A stretch of DNA of 64,000 bases from Pistricoccus aurantiacus (GCF_042682565.1 NZ_JBHUIC010000011.1); one strand, 5' to 3'; counted from the first letter of the stretch, positions 40,773 to 50,755 are shown. A program made the numbers and translations. The notes: generated by a model not told the origin, from the sequence alone.

Positions 40773-42247
40773 TGTTGACCAATCCGCACTTCGTCGCCTT
40801 GCTGCCACTGGTTCTAGTGGCGGCGACCGCCATCACGGTGATGCTGGGCATCGCCTGGCGGCGTGCACATGCCGCGACGGTGGCGGTCACCGTGCTGGGA
40901 CTGTTGCTCGCGCTGGTCGCGCAAGGCGTGGCCTGGCAGCTTGCACCGGTGGATACGCCGCTGCTCGCCTTCGATGACATCGCGATGATGGGCGGCATGC
41001 TGATTCTGGGCTCCACGTTGGTCTGCGCGATTCTGGCTCATGCCTATCTCGAAGTCTTCGAGGGCGCCCGTGAGGAATTCTATCTGCTGCTGCTATGTGC
41101 CGCGGCCGGGGGCCTGGTGCTCGCGGCGAGCCGTCACATGGCCAGCTTGTTCTTCGGTCTGGAGCTTCTGTCCATGCCGCTCTACGGCATGCTGGCTTAC
41201 TCGTTTCGCGAGCGTCGCTCCTTGGAAGCGGGCATCAAATACTTGATCCTGTCGGCCGCCGCCAGCGCCTTTCTGCTGTTCGGCATGGCGCTGCTCTATG
41301 CCCAGACCGGCGAACTGCGTCTGGACGAGCTGATGACGGTGCTGACCGAGACTTCCGGCGTCTGGGGGCTGGCGGGAATTGCCCTGATGGTGGTGGGGCT
41401 CGGTTTCAAGCTTTCCGTGGTGCCCTTTCACCTCTGGACTCCGGACGTCTATGAAGGCGGTCCGGGGCCGGCGACCACCTTCCTGGCCACTGCCAGCAAG
41501 GTCGCGGTGTTCTTTCTGCTGTTGCGCCTGGTGCTGTACGTGCCGGCCTTCCAGGGGGAATGGCTCCGTACGCTGCTGGCGATACTCGCTCTGCTCAGCA
41601 TGGTGATCGGTAACCTGCTGGCGCTGACCCAGTCCAATATCAAGCGAATACTCGGATACTCCTCCATCGCTCACTTCGGCTATCTGCTGGTGGCGCTGGT
41701 GGTGGGCGACGGCCTGGCGGCGGAAACCGGCGGGGTTTATCTCATCACCTACGTACTGACCACCCTGGCGGCCTTCGGCGTGGTCACGCTGGTGTCGAGT
41801 TCCACCAGCGGCGAGGACGCGGCGGCGCTGCACTACTATCGCGGCCTGTTCTGGCGCCGCCCTTATCTCACTGCGGTGCTGACCATCAGCATGCTGTCCC
41901 TGGCGGGCATTCCCGCCACCGCGGGTTTTATCGGCAAGTTCTATATCATCGCCCTGGGGGTCGAAGCCCAGCGCTGGTGGCTGGTGGGCGGTATCATCCT
42001 GGGTAGCGCCATCGGGCTTTATTACTATCTGCGGGTCATGGTGACCCTGTTCATGCTCGAACCCGGCATGCAGCGCCGGGATGCGCCCCACGACTGGGGT
42101 ACCCGAGCCGGCGGGCTGGTGGTGCTGGCGGTAGCCTTTCTGGTCATCCTGCTGGGGTTGTATCCGGCGCCGATGATCGAACTGGCGGAGCTCTTGGGCG
42201 GCACCCCGCTGGGCGGCACCCCGCTGGGCGGCACTCCGCTGAGCTAA
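40772..42247 (+). CDS. nuoN: NADH-quinone oxidoreductase subunit N
   Basis: Last subunit of complex I and the third antiporter-like pump, 491 residues with about 14 helices. Conserved blocks are FFGLELLSMPLYGMLAY, GLGFKLSVVPFHLWTPDVYEG and KRILGYSSIAHFGYLLVAL. The C terminus ends in a threefold GGTPL repeat encoded by a 15-bp tandem repeat (separate entry). No terminator is obvious after the stop. Confidence 0.96.
   Translation: MLTNPHFVALLPLVLVAATAITVMLGIAWRRAHAATVAVTVLGLLLALVAQGVAWQLAPVDTPLLAFDDIAMMGGMLILGSTLVCAILAHAYLEVFEGAREEFYLLLLCAAAGGLVLAASRHMASLFFGLELLSMPLYGMLAYSFRERRSLEAGIKYLILSAAASAFLLFGMALLYAQTGELRLDELMTVLTETSGVWGLAGIALMVVGLGFKLSVVPFHLWTPDVYEGGPGPATTFLATASKVAVFFLLLRLVLYVPAFQGEWLRTLLAILALLSMVIGNLLALTQSNIKRILGYSSIAHFGYLLVALVVGDGLAAETGGVYLITYVLTTLAAFGVVTLVSSSTSGEDAAALHYYRGLFWRRPYLTAVLTISMLSLAGIPATAGFIGKFYIIALGVEAQRWWLVGGIILGSAIGLYYYLRVMVTLFMLEPGMQRRDAPHDWGTRAGGLVVLAVAFLVILLGLYPAPMIELAELLGGTPLGGTPLGGTPLS
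42196..42240 (+). repeat. Three tandem copies of a 15-bp repeat at the end of nuoN
   Basis: The unit GGGCGGCACCCCGCT occurs at 42196-42210 and 42211-42225, and with one C-to-T change at 42226-42240. It keeps the frame and adds LGGTP units to the C terminus, so copy-number changes would alter NuoN length without a frameshift. Confidence 0.9.
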
Positions 42248-42385
42248 ACGATATGGATCAAGGCAAGGAATCTTACCCATGTTTACTGGAGATACCCGAG
42301 GCTTGTACTACGTTGAAAGGAGATATCGGTTAGCGACTGCTTGATAAGACCATCATGCAGGCCGCCGTCGGATCAGGGAGGTTGC

Positions 42386-42670
42386 ATGGCTACCTACGAA
42401 TATCGTTGCACGACGCATGGCACTTTCGACAGACGCATGCGAATGGGTACGGCTCCCTCACTGATTCCCTGTCCGCAATGTGGCGAGGATGCGGCGCGCA
42501 TTCTTTCCATACCCATGGTGTCACGGGTTCCTCGTGGAATCAGCACTGCGATCGAGCGTACCCAAGCGAGTGCCGATCATCCCGCGACGGTTTCCAGCCT
42601 TCCCCCCAGCCGGGAGGGCCAAGCCCGCATCACGCGAAATCCCAAGCACCGACGCCTTCCCCGCCCTTGA
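42386..42670 (+). CDS. fmdB: FmdB-family putative regulatory zinc-ribbon protein
   Basis: A 94-residue protein starting MATYEYRCTTHGTFDRRMRM, with CPQCG at about 30. FmdB proteins usually have CxxC pairs forming a zinc ribbon; here the first knuckle is C-T-T-H and the second C-P-Q-C, so one ligand is His. The C-terminal half is basic and disordered. It precedes the formamidase gene fmdA, and in Methylophilus fmdB accompanies formamidase, so a regulatory role is expected. GGGAGG is spaced 4 nt from the ATG. Confidence 0.8.
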   Translation: MATYEYRCTTHGTFDRRMRMGTAPSLIPCPQCGEDAARILSIPMVSRVPRGISTAIERTQASADHPATVSSLPPSREGQARITRNPKHRRLPRP

Positions 42671-42727
42671 GCGGCCCGAGGGTGAGTGCATCTTGCTCGT
42701 CACCTTCAACATTAAGAGGGTAAGTCA

Positions 42728-43981
42728 ATGCCTGAGCTAATCTTTCCTCTCGATTCCAGCAAGAAATTCACCGATCAGAAGATCATCGGGCACAACCGCT
42801 ACCACCCGGATATACCGGCGGCGGTACAGGTTCGGCCCGGCGACACCTTTCGTCTGGATTGCCGGGAATGGTTTGACGGGGCGATTCGCAACGACGATTC
42901 CGCGGACGACATTCGCGATGCGCCCATGTCCTGCGTGCATGTGCTTTCCGGCCCCATTGCGGTGGAGGGAGCGCAGCCGGGGGATCTGCTTATCGTCGAT
43001 ATTCTCGACGTGGGGCCGATTCCTCAGGAAGACAGCGGTCCACTTGCCGGTCAGGGATGGGGCTATACCGGCATCTTCGCCAAGCGCAACGGCGGCTCTT
43101 TTCTGGTCGACCAGTTTCCCGATGCCTACAAGGCGATCTGGGATTTTCGAGGCCAGGTGGCCACCTCGCGACACGTGCCGGGGGTCTCCTTCACCGGTAA
43201 TATCCATCCTGGTTTGATGGGCACGGCTCCCTCTGCGGAGCTTCTGGCAAAGTGGAATGCGCGAGAAGGCGAGCTGATCGCCACGGATCCGCATCGGATA
43301 CCGCCCCTGGCGCTACCGCCGGAGCCTAAAGACGCCATTCTCGGCACTCTGAGTGGCGAGGAATTCGATCGGGTCGCCGGTGAAGCCGCGCGCACCGCGC
43401 CGCCGAGAGAGAACGGCGGCAACCAGGATATCAAGAACCTGACCAAGGGCACCCGGGTGTTCTATCCGGTCTTCGTGTCCGGCGCGAACTTTTCCGTCGG
43501 TGACCTTCACTTCTCTCAGGGAGATGGAGAGATCACGTTCTGCGGTGCGATCGAGATGGGGGGATTCATCGATCTGCATGTGGATCTGATCAAGGGCGGC
43601 ATGGACACCTACGGCGTGGCGGAGAACGCGATCTTCATGCCCGGCAACGTGGCGCCACAGTACTCCGAGTGGCTGGCGTTTTCCGGCACCTCGGTGACCC
43701 TGGATGGAAAACAGCGCTATCTCGATTCCCATCTGGCCTATCAACGGGCCTGCCTGCACGCGATAAATTATCTGACGAAGTTCGGCTACAGTCCGGAGCA
43801 GGCCTACCTCTTGCTCGGGGCGGCCCCAATCGAAGGCCGGCTTTCCGGCGTGGTGGATATTCCCAATGCCTGCGCCACGGTGTATCTGCCCACCGCCATC
43901 TTCGATTTCGACATACGGCCCTCCGCAGGAGGCCCCGTCAAGATCGATCCGGGCATCGGAGCGCCGAAGTCCCCGGGCTGA
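42728..43981 (+). CDS. fmdA: Formamidase/acetamidase
   Basis: Hydrolyses formamide or short aliphatic amides to ammonia and the acid. The 417 residues cover the whole FmdA_AmdA fold, with CREWFDGAIRNDDSADDI (about 39-56), SGPIAVEGAQPGDLLIVDI, SFTGNIHPGLMGTAPSAELL and SVGDLHFSQGDGEITFCGAI. AGAGGG lies 8 nt before the ATG. The gene follows fmdB and abuts, tail to tail, a TRAP permease pair with only 4 bp between the stops. Supply of nitrogen from amides is the likely role. Confidence 0.95.
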   Translation: MPELIFPLDSSKKFTDQKIIGHNRYHPDIPAAVQVRPGDTFRLDCREWFDGAIRNDDSADDIRDAPMSCVHVLSGPIAVEGAQPGDLLIVDILDVGPIPQEDSGPLAGQGWGYTGIFAKRNGGSFLVDQFPDAYKAIWDFRGQVATSRHVPGVSFTGNIHPGLMGTAPSAELLAKWNAREGELIATDPHRIPPLALPPEPKDAILGTLSGEEFDRVAGEAARTAPPRENGGNQDIKNLTKGTRVFYPVFVSGANFSVGDLHFSQGDGEITFCGAIEMGGFIDLHVDLIKGGMDTYGVAENAIFMPGNVAPQYSEWLAFSGTSVTLDGKQRYLDSHLAYQRACLHAINYLTKFGYSPEQAYLLLGAAPIEGRLSGVVDIPNACATVYLPTAIFDFDIRPSAGGPVKIDPGIGAPKSPG

Positions 43982-43985
43982 TGGA

Positions 43986-45392
43986 TTACTGCAGCCAGCC
44001 CGGCAGCCAGGTGGCGAGACCTGGAAAAAATGCCAGCGCCACCAGCATGCCGAGCTGGATCAGGATGAAAGGCAGCACGCCTCGGTAGATGGTGGCGGTA
44101 GACACCGAGGCGGGCGCGACACCGCGCAGGTAAAACAGGGCAAAACCGAAGGGCGGGGTCAGAAACGAGGTCTGCAGATTGATGGCAATCATGATGCCAA
44201 GCCAGATCGGGTCCAGGCCCATGGCCAATAGCACCGGCCCGACGATGGGCACCACCACGAAGGTGATCTCGATGAAATCGAGAATGAAACCCAGCAGGAA
44301 GATCACCAGCATCACGATCAGGGTGGCGCCGACCACGCCTCCCGGCATGCCGTCGAAGAGATGGCCGACCAGCTCCTCGCCACCATAGGCGCGAAACGTC
44401 AGGGAAAACAGCGCCGCGCCGATCAGAATCAGAAACACCATGCTGGTGACGTGGGTCGTGGTGCGCAGCACGTCTCGCAGCGTGGCAATATCCAGTCGCC
44501 GATAGGCCAGCGCCAGTATCAAGGCGCCGAAGGCGCCCACCGCGGAGGCCTCCGTGGGGGTGGCGAAGCCGCCGAGAATCGAGCCGAGTACCGCGACGAT
44601 CAGCAGGATCGGCGGTATTAATCCCTTGAGCAGCAGAGTGAACAGGCTGCCTCGGTGACCGATTTCCGCCATCAACTCTTGGCGATCCGCCGCCGGCGCC
44701 GCCTGGGGCCTGAACCAGGCGATCAGCGCAACATAGACAATATACAACGCTACCAGAATCAGCCCCGGCACCAAGGCGCCCAGGAACAGATCTCCCACGG
44801 AGACGGTCTTGGGGCTGAAGATGCCCATGTCGAGCTGGGCCTGCTGGTAGGCGCTGGACAGCACGTCGCCCAGCAGTACCAGGGCGATGGAGGGCGGGAT
44901 GATCTGACCCAGGGTGCCGGTGGCGCAGATGGTGCCGGTGGCCAGGGCCGGGCTGTAGCCGCGCTTGAGCATGGTCGGCAGCGAGAGCAGCCCCATGGTT
45001 ACCACCGTGGCGCCGACGATACCGGTGGAGGCCGCCAGCAGCATGCCCACCAGGGTCACCGAAATGCCCAGGCCGCCGCGCAAGGCGCCGAACAGCAGTG
45101 CCATGGCGTCCAGCAGGGTTTCCGCCACCTTGGATTTTTCCAGCAGCACGCCCATCAGCACGAACAGCGGCACTGCCAGCAGGGTCTGATTGGTCATGAT
45201 GCCGTAGAGGCGATTGGGGAAGGCGGCCAGGAATATCGGATCGAAATGGGCATCGATACCCAGTGCCTGCAGACCCAGGCCCAGGCCGGCGAAGCCCAGG
45301 GCGGTGCCGGACAGACTCAAGGCGACCGGGTAGCCGGCCATCAGCACCACGCAGACAACCGCGAACAGCATCAAGGGCATGAATTCCAGCAT
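43986..45392 (-). CDS. TRAP transporter large permease DctM
   Basis: A 468-residue membrane protein with about 13 helices, of the longer DctM class also seen in mannitol/chloroaromatic-type TRAP systems. Blocks: TLLAVPLFVLMGVLLEKSKV, STGIVGATVVTMGLLSLPTM, ATGTLGQIIPPSIALVLLGD, and FILDFIEITFVVVPIVGP with LTPPFGFALFYL. It starts by sharing one base with the dctQ stop (TAATG). No binding-protein gene is next to it. Confidence 0.94.
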   Translation of the reverse strand: MLEFMPLMLFAVVCVVLMAGYPVALSLSGTALGFAGLGLGLQALGIDAHFDPIFLAAFPNRLYGIMTNQTLLAVPLFVLMGVLLEKSKVAETLLDAMALLFGALRGGLGISVTLVGMLLAASTGIVGATVVTMGLLSLPTMLKRGYSPALATGTICATGTLGQIIPPSIALVLLGDVLSSAYQQAQLDMGIFSPKTVSVGDLFLGALVPGLILVALYIVYVALIAWFRPQAAPAADRQELMAEIGHRGSLFTLLLKGLIPPILLIVAVLGSILGGFATPTEASAVGAFGALILALAYRRLDIATLRDVLRTTTHVTSMVFLILIGAALFSLTFRAYGGEELVGHLFDGMPGGVVGATLIVMLVIFLLGFILDFIEITFVVVPIVGPVLLAMGLDPIWLGIMIAINLQTSFLTPPFGFALFYLRGVAPASVSTATIYRGVLPFILIQLGMLVALAFFPGLATWLPGWLQ

Positions 45393-45949
45393 TACAGTCG
45401 CTCCTCGAGATGCTCATCGGTCGCGGGTGGCGCGATGCGCCCGGCGATGATCAGAGCATTGCGAGTGATCTCGACGCTGCCTTGCAGGAGCATCAGGACA
45501 CCGAACACGGGAATCAGCGTCTTGAGCAGAAACACCCCGGGAATGCCCCCGGCTTCCGAGGAGCCCTCGAGAATTCCCCAGGACTTGCCGACATAGCCCA
45601 GGCTCGACAGCACCACGAAGATCATTACCGGTATGAGTAGAAATACTGTGCCCAGCAGATCGACCCAGGCCTTCTTTTTTACCGACAGCGCGCGATAGAA
45701 GATATCCACTCGCACATGGCTGTCGTGACGCAGCGCGTAGGCTGCCGCCAGCAGAAAAACCGTGGCATGGCTGTACATCACCGCTTCCTGGGCCAGGTTG
45801 CTGTTGATATCAAAGGCGTAGCGCAGCACCACGATGGAAAATTCCACCAGCATCATCGCCAGCAGCAGCCAGGCAAGCCCTCTGCCAAGCCACTCGTTGA
45901 AACTATCCAGCCGGGCAAACGCCTTGGGTAAGGGAGAGGGAGGGGGCAT
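45392..45949 (-). CDS. TRAP transporter small permease DctQ
   Basis: A 185-residue DctQ with four helices and the pattern LDSFNEWLGRGLAWLLLAMM, then SNLAQEAVMYSHATVFLLAAAYALRHDSHVRVDIFY. The frame is open 92 codons further upstream, but that part is not TRAP-like, and the ATG at 45949 gives the usual N terminus. There is no clear RBS. It forms a minimal operon with the dctM gene; the substrate-binding partner must be encoded elsewhere. Confidence 0.88.
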   Translation of the reverse strand: MPPPSPLPKAFARLDSFNEWLGRGLAWLLLAMMLVEFSIVVLRYAFDINSNLAQEAVMYSHATVFLLAAAYALRHDSHVRVDIFYRALSVKKKAWVDLLGTVFLLIPVMIFVVLSSLGYVGKSWGILEGSSEAGGIPGVFLLKTLIPVFGVLMLLQGSVEITRNALIIAGRIAPPATDEHLEERL

Positions 45950-46017
45950 ATGCGATTCGCTTTGAAAAAGGAAGTCAGCCTGAGCAGAAGGATGGAACGA
46001 GGCGCGGCGAAAAGCCT

Positions 46018-46812
46018 TTACAGCTTGATCAGCGCCTCGATACAGGTAGGCGGCAAGCGTACGTCCACGGCGATGGGCAGATGATCCGAAAACAGCTGAT
46101 CGAGCACCTGAACCCGTTCGGCGGTCAGCGTGCGCGAAAGCAGAATATGATCCAGGGCGCGACGCGGCTGCCAGGCCGGATAACTGGGAGGAAGTGGAAT
46201 CGGGTTCAGCGGCAGAGAAGCACAAAACGGCCCGTGGGCCAGCAGCTGTTCCTGAGTGCAGTTGAGATCCCCCATCACTATGACATGACGCAGCGGCTCG
46301 ATAAGCTTGCTCAGATAATCGAGTTGACGTAGCCGCCCTCGATTGCTGAGCGCCAGATGGGCGACAAATACATGCAGCGCGTCCTCGCCGTTGCCGAAAC
46401 GAGTATGAATGGCGCCGCGCCCCCGAGCACCCGGCAGGCGATGCTCTTCGATCTGAGTCGGACGGAGTCGAGACAGCAAGCCGTTGCTGTGCTGGGCGAC
46501 GCGACCCAGATTGCGATTGAGCTGCTGAAAATGATGGGGAAAGCCCGCCTGTCGGGCCAGGTATTCCACCTGGTTGACGTTACCGGAGCGAAAACTTCCT
46601 CCGTCCGCCTCCTGAAGCCCGACGATGTCGAACGCACCCAGTACCTGACTCATCAGATCCAGACGATTCTTGCGCCGCGGATTGGGCAGCACATGCTGCC
46701 AGCTTCGCGTCAAGTAATGATGATAAGCGGAAGTCTGGATACCTACCTGAAGATTGAAGGTCAGCAGCCGTAGATGGCCCTGATCGATACTCGACACAGG
46801 GGTACCGCTCAC
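46018..46812 (-). CDS. Endonuclease/exonuclease/phosphatase-family protein
   Basis: A 264-residue protein of the metal-dependent EEP fold. The family elements are LLTFNLQVG (Asn, about 17-25), VGLQEAD (Glu), VMGDLNCT (Asp and Asn, about 178-185), and DHILLS and FSDHLPIAVDV, with the terminal His. It lacks a signal peptide. It starts with GTG at 46812 directly after the dsbA stop; AAGGAG 8 nt upstream supports this. It follows dsbA and probably shares its transcript. The substrate could be DNA or a phosphoester. Confidence 0.85.
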   Translation of the reverse strand: MSGTPVSSIDQGHLRLLTFNLQVGIQTSAYHHYLTRSWQHVLPNPRRKNRLDLMSQVLGAFDIVGLQEADGGSFRSGNVNQVEYLARQAGFPHHFQQLNRNLGRVAQHSNGLLSRLRPTQIEEHRLPGARGRGAIHTRFGNGEDALHVFVAHLALSNRGRLRQLDYLSKLIEPLRHVIVMGDLNCTQEQLLAHGPFCASLPLNPIPLPPSYPAWQPRRALDHILLSRTLTAERVQVLDQLFSDHLPIAVDVRLPPTCIEALIKL

Positions 46813-47445
46813 TTATTGGCTCCTTTCCTCGCGAGTTTCCTCAACCAGAGCGTCGGCGATGGTCAGCATGTTCTCGAGGCTGCCGGCCTTGGATGGCGTG
46901 ATCACGTAGCGACCGTCGACGATCAGCGCCGGCACACCCATCAGCTTATAGGCGCGGATACGAGCGTGTGCCCGGTTGACCTGGCTCTTGACGCCAAAAG
47001 AGGTCAGCATTTCGCGGGCCTGTTCCTCGCTGACGCCGTAATCGCTGAAGAAAGCTGCAATATCGTCCACTTCCGTCAGCTTGCGTCCTTCGTCCTGTAT
47101 CGCCTTGAAGAAGTCCTCGTGAACCTGGTCAAGGATGCCCAGCTCCTTGGCCGCATAGAATGCCACCGCGTGCTTGTTCCAGGCCCCGCCCAAGGTGGCG
47201 GGCAGACGTGTGAAGGTGACATCTTCAGGCAGTTCCTCTGCCCATGACTCGATCATCGGTTCGAGGTTGTAGCAATGAGGACAGCCGTACCAGAAAGCTT
47301 CGGTGACCTCGATCCGCTCCTTTCCAGTTTGGGTCGATACCGGCTCGTCGAGAACCTCGTAGTCCTGGCCTGCCACCGGGGCCGCAGCCAAGACAAGGCC
47401 GCTAAGACTCAATCCGGCGAACAGGGCGATCAGTGACTTGTACAT
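46813..47445 (-). CDS. dsbA: Thiol:disulfide interchange protein DsbA
   Basis: Introduces disulfide bonds into periplasmic proteins. The 210-residue protein has a signal peptide, a thioredoxin fold with the active site CPHC (Cys 55 and 58) in FWYGCPHCYN, and the cis-Pro loop MGVPALIVDGRYV. AAGGAA sits 8 nt before the ATG. It lies downstream of cytochrome c4, the same order as in pseudomonads (cc4-dsbA), and both need periplasmic redox chemistry. Confidence 0.96.
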   Translation of the reverse strand: MYKSLIALFAGLSLSGLVLAAAPVAGQDYEVLDEPVSTQTGKERIEVTEAFWYGCPHCYNLEPMIESWAEELPEDVTFTRLPATLGGAWNKHAVAFYAAKELGILDQVHEDFFKAIQDEGRKLTEVDDIAAFFSDYGVSEEQAREMLTSFGVKSQVNRAHARIRAYKLMGVPALIVDGRYVITPSKAGSLENMLTIADALVEETREERSQ

Positions 47446-47494
47446 TACAGCGATTCCTTATTATCAAGGCAGTCAGCGCGCTGATCGATGTCGA

Positions 47495-48109
47495 TCAATG
47501 TAGTCCCAGCAGGTAGGTGGATACTGCCTCCATGTCCGCTTCGCTCATCTTCGAGGCGATATTGCGCATGATGGCACTGGGGTCGTTGTGGCGCTCGCCC
47601 TTGGAGAAGTCGGTCAAGGTCGAGACAGCATATTCCGGATGCTGGCCGGAAAGCGCGGGATAGACGGCGGTACCGATACCTTCGCCGGTAGGCGTATGAC
47701 ACGCCGCGCAGGCGGGAATGCCCTTGGCGCGGTCGCCGGCGCGATAGAGTTCGCGACCGCGCTCGACGACCTCTTCTTCGGCTTCCACCTGGCCCAGGTT
47801 GGCCTCCATATTGGCGAAGTAGGCGGCGACGTCTGCGGCGTCCTGATCGGAATAGTCATCGACTTGACCGACCATCTGGGCAACCACGCGCTCGCCATCG
47901 CGAATGTTACGAATCTGCTTGGCCAGGTAGGATGCCTGTTGTCCAGCAAGATTGGGAAAGGTGCCCAGGGCGCTGATACCCTGCTGTCCGTGGCAGGCGG
48001 CGCAGGCCTGAGCCTTTTCCTTGCCGGCGGCGGGATCGCCTTGGGTTTGTGCATGCGCCACGCCAGCGGCGCCAAGAATGATTGCCAAGCTTGCCAGTAA
48101 CTTTCTCAT
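47495..48109 (-). CDS. Cytochrome c4 (di-heme)
   Basis: A 204-residue periplasmic electron carrier. A signal peptide ends at AHA, then two homologous domains each hold one covalent heme at CAACH (about 36-40 and 134-138), with methionine ligand candidates in the later part of each domain. It transfers electrons from the bc1 complex to terminal oxidases. The ATG at 48109 gives the signal peptide MRKLLASLAIILGAAG; the frame is open upstream but unsupported. It is divergent from engB. Confidence 0.94.
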   Translation of the reverse strand: MRKLLASLAIILGAAGVAHAQTQGDPAAGKEKAQACAACHGQQGISALGTFPNLAGQQASYLAKQIRNIRDGERVVAQMVGQVDDYSDQDAADVAAYFANMEANLGQVEAEEEVVERGRELYRAGDRAKGIPACAACHTPTGEGIGTAVYPALSGQHPEYAVSTLTDFSKGERHNDPSAIMRNIASKMSEADMEAVSTYLLGLH

Positions 48110-48356
48110 CGCTAATCCGCTATATCGTTTATTGGTTGCGCCAGCCGTGGGGTAAACAGCGAGATGTCGACGACTCGTCGCCAGCGCGGGCGTGATGGTA
48201 CACTTGTTCACCCCAAGTTGCGGTCAAAAAAGCCATTGTAGTATAGCGAATCCCTGTGGCAACGGGAATCCGTCGTGGTCCACCCGCGTCCAAGTGCCAC
48301 TGGTGGATGTCGTTATCAAGCCCGTCTACCGGAACCTGTCAGGATACCTTGCCTTC

Positions 48357-48986
<630 letters not shown>

Positions 48987-49763
48987 TCAGTTTTTTCCGT
49001 TCATCCATTCGATCAGCGTCGGCAGTTCACGAACGTGGTCCAGGCGGTACACCTGGCGCGGCAGCCGGGTCGGCGCTTCCCCGTCGATATCGATCCAGGC
49101 CACGCGCATGCCCAGGCGCTGGGCCGGCAGCACGTCATGCTGCCAGGAATCGCCTACGTGCAGCGCTTCGCTGGGGCGGCTGGCCAAGCGCGCCAAGGCG
49201 GCCAGAAAGGGCCTGGGATCCGGTTTGGGAGCGAGCATTTCTCCAGCGGCGATGGAGACGTCAAAGTGCCTGGCCAAGGGCAGACGAGCAAGCTCGACGT
49301 TGCCATTGGTGATCGCGCCCAGGCGGTAACGCTGGCTCAGCGCTGCGAGCATGGCGTCGACTTCCGGATAGGGTGTGAGCTCGTGGCGCAGCGTCATGAA
49401 GCGGTGCATGGCGGCGCCCGCCCAGTACTCCGCCGTCTGCCGGGGCAGCCCGTGCTGCTCCAGCAGCTCCAACAGGCTCTGTCGGCGTACCCAGGTGAAA
49501 TCGCCGCGGCGCAGCGGCTCTCGACCGGCTACCTCACGGCGGCGTGCCTGATAGGCGCTCAGCGGGAAACGCTCGGTAAAACGACCCAGGGCAAGCGGAT
49601 CCGTCAGGTCGTCATCCGGTAGCAGCTCCTCCAGCAACGCCTTGTCCAGCCAGGCATAGTGGCCGTGCTCCGTGGCCTCCATGACCCCGCTGTTGTCCCA
49701 GAGGGTGTCATCGAGATCGAAGGTCAGTGCCTTCAGTGGCGTGGAAGAGGATGACGTGTGCAT
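48987..49763 (-). CDS. yigB: HAD-family hydrolase YigB (flavin-pathway phosphatase)
   Basis: A 258-residue HAD phosphatase. Motif I is FDLDDTLWDN (about 15-24), motif II the T/N in AITNGN, motif III the Lys in LAPKPDPRPF, and motif IV GDSWQHDV. In E. coli YigB dephosphorylates FMN and the riboflavin precursor. As there, it is the last gene after xerC in the dapF operon. Confidence 0.93.
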   Translation of the reverse strand: MHTSSSSTPLKALTFDLDDTLWDNSGVMEATEHGHYAWLDKALLEELLPDDDLTDPLALGRFTERFPLSAYQARRREVAGREPLRRGDFTWVRRQSLLELLEQHGLPRQTAEYWAGAAMHRFMTLRHELTPYPEVDAMLAALSQRYRLGAITNGNVELARLPLARHFDVSIAAGEMLAPKPDPRPFLAALARLASRPSEALHVGDSWQHDVLPAQRLGMRVAWIDIDGEAPTRLPRQVYRLDHVRELPTLIEWMNGKN

Positions 49764-49798
49764 GGTTGATTCAAGAGTAGTCCGCCGAGTAGGTTGAG

Positions 49799-50722
49799 TT
49801 AGCGGGTGGGTTTTCGCCGCGCCCTCGGGTGGGCGCTGTCGTAGCTGGCAGCCAGGTGCTGCCAGTCGAGCCGAGTGTAGACCTGAGTCGTGGATAGATT
49901 GCTATGACCGAGGAGCTCCTGCACCGCGCGCAGATCCTGGCTGGATTCCAGCAGATGGCTGGCGAAGGAATGACGCAGCCGGTGAGGATGAAGGTGTTCC
50001 ATCAGGCCGCGCCGCTTGGCCAGTTCGCAAAGGCGCAGTTGAATGGCACGATGGCTCAGGCGCTTCCCTCGGTTGCCGACGAAAAGAGCACTTTCCCTGC
50101 TGTCGGCGAGCTGGCCACGCACCGCCAGCCAGGCATCCAGCGCCGAACGGGCACGACGTCCTACCGGCACCTGACGCGGCTTGTCGCCCTTGCCGACAAC
50201 CCGCACCCGCACCCGCTCCAGTTGCCGGAGATCCAGCGCCGCCAGTTCCGCCAGGCGCAGGCCGCTGGAATAGAAAAGTTCCAGCATCGCCTGATCGCGA
50301 CGGGCCAGGGGGGTGTCGTCGTGCGGCGTATCCAGAAAGCGTGCCAGCTGATCCACGTCCAGCGGACGCGGAAGATGACGAGGCTGACGTGGCGCCTGAG
50401 TCAAGCCAACCGGGTTGTAAGGCAGAACCTCCTCATGAACCAGATACTCTGCGAAACGGGAAATCGCCGCCCGCCGGCGCGCCAGACTTCTGGGCGCGAG
50501 GCCCCTAGCGCGTTCCTGGCCCAGAAAGCGGCGTACCAGTACGCTATCGAGCTGGCGCCAATCGGACAGGCCCGCCTGTTCGATGAAATCGCACAGCCTT
50601 GCCAGGTCGCGATGGTAGGCGGCCAGTGTGGCCGGGCCGAGTTCCCGGGCTAGCGCCTCGAGAAAGCACCTCAGAGCTGCGCGCAGGGAGGTATCAGGCT
50701 GAGCTGTATCGGTCATGGTCAT
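49799..50722 (-). CDS. xerC: Tyrosine recombinase XerC
   Basis: With XerD it resolves chromosome dimers at dif. The 307 residues have the N-terminal SAM-like domain and a catalytic domain with all active residues: Arg in YSSGLRLAELA, Lys in VGKGDKPRQVP, His-x-x-Arg in HPHRLRHSFASHLL, His in LGHSNLSTTQ, and the nucleophilic Tyr in VYTRLD. Two ATGs (50722, 50716) are possible starts. It sits between DUF484 and yigB in the conserved operon. Confidence 0.95.
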   Translation of the reverse strand: MTMTDTAQPDTSLRAALRCFLEALARELGPATLAAYHRDLARLCDFIEQAGLSDWRQLDSVLVRRFLGQERARGLAPRSLARRRAAISRFAEYLVHEEVLPYNPVGLTQAPRQPRHLPRPLDVDQLARFLDTPHDDTPLARRDQAMLELFYSSGLRLAELAALDLRQLERVRVRVVGKGDKPRQVPVGRRARSALDAWLAVRGQLADSRESALFVGNRGKRLSHRAIQLRLCELAKRRGLMEHLHPHRLRHSFASHLLESSQDLRAVQELLGHSNLSTTQVYTRLDWQHLAASYDSAHPRARRKPTR

Positions 50723-50755
50723 TTATCGTGTGGCAACCCTTGTCGAAATGTCTCT

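Noticed and set aside
43804..45417. Second long minus-strand frame (537 codons) overlapping dctM
   Set aside because: Composition typical of an out-of-frame shadow (Arg/Gly/His-rich); the dctM frame has the membrane protein signature.
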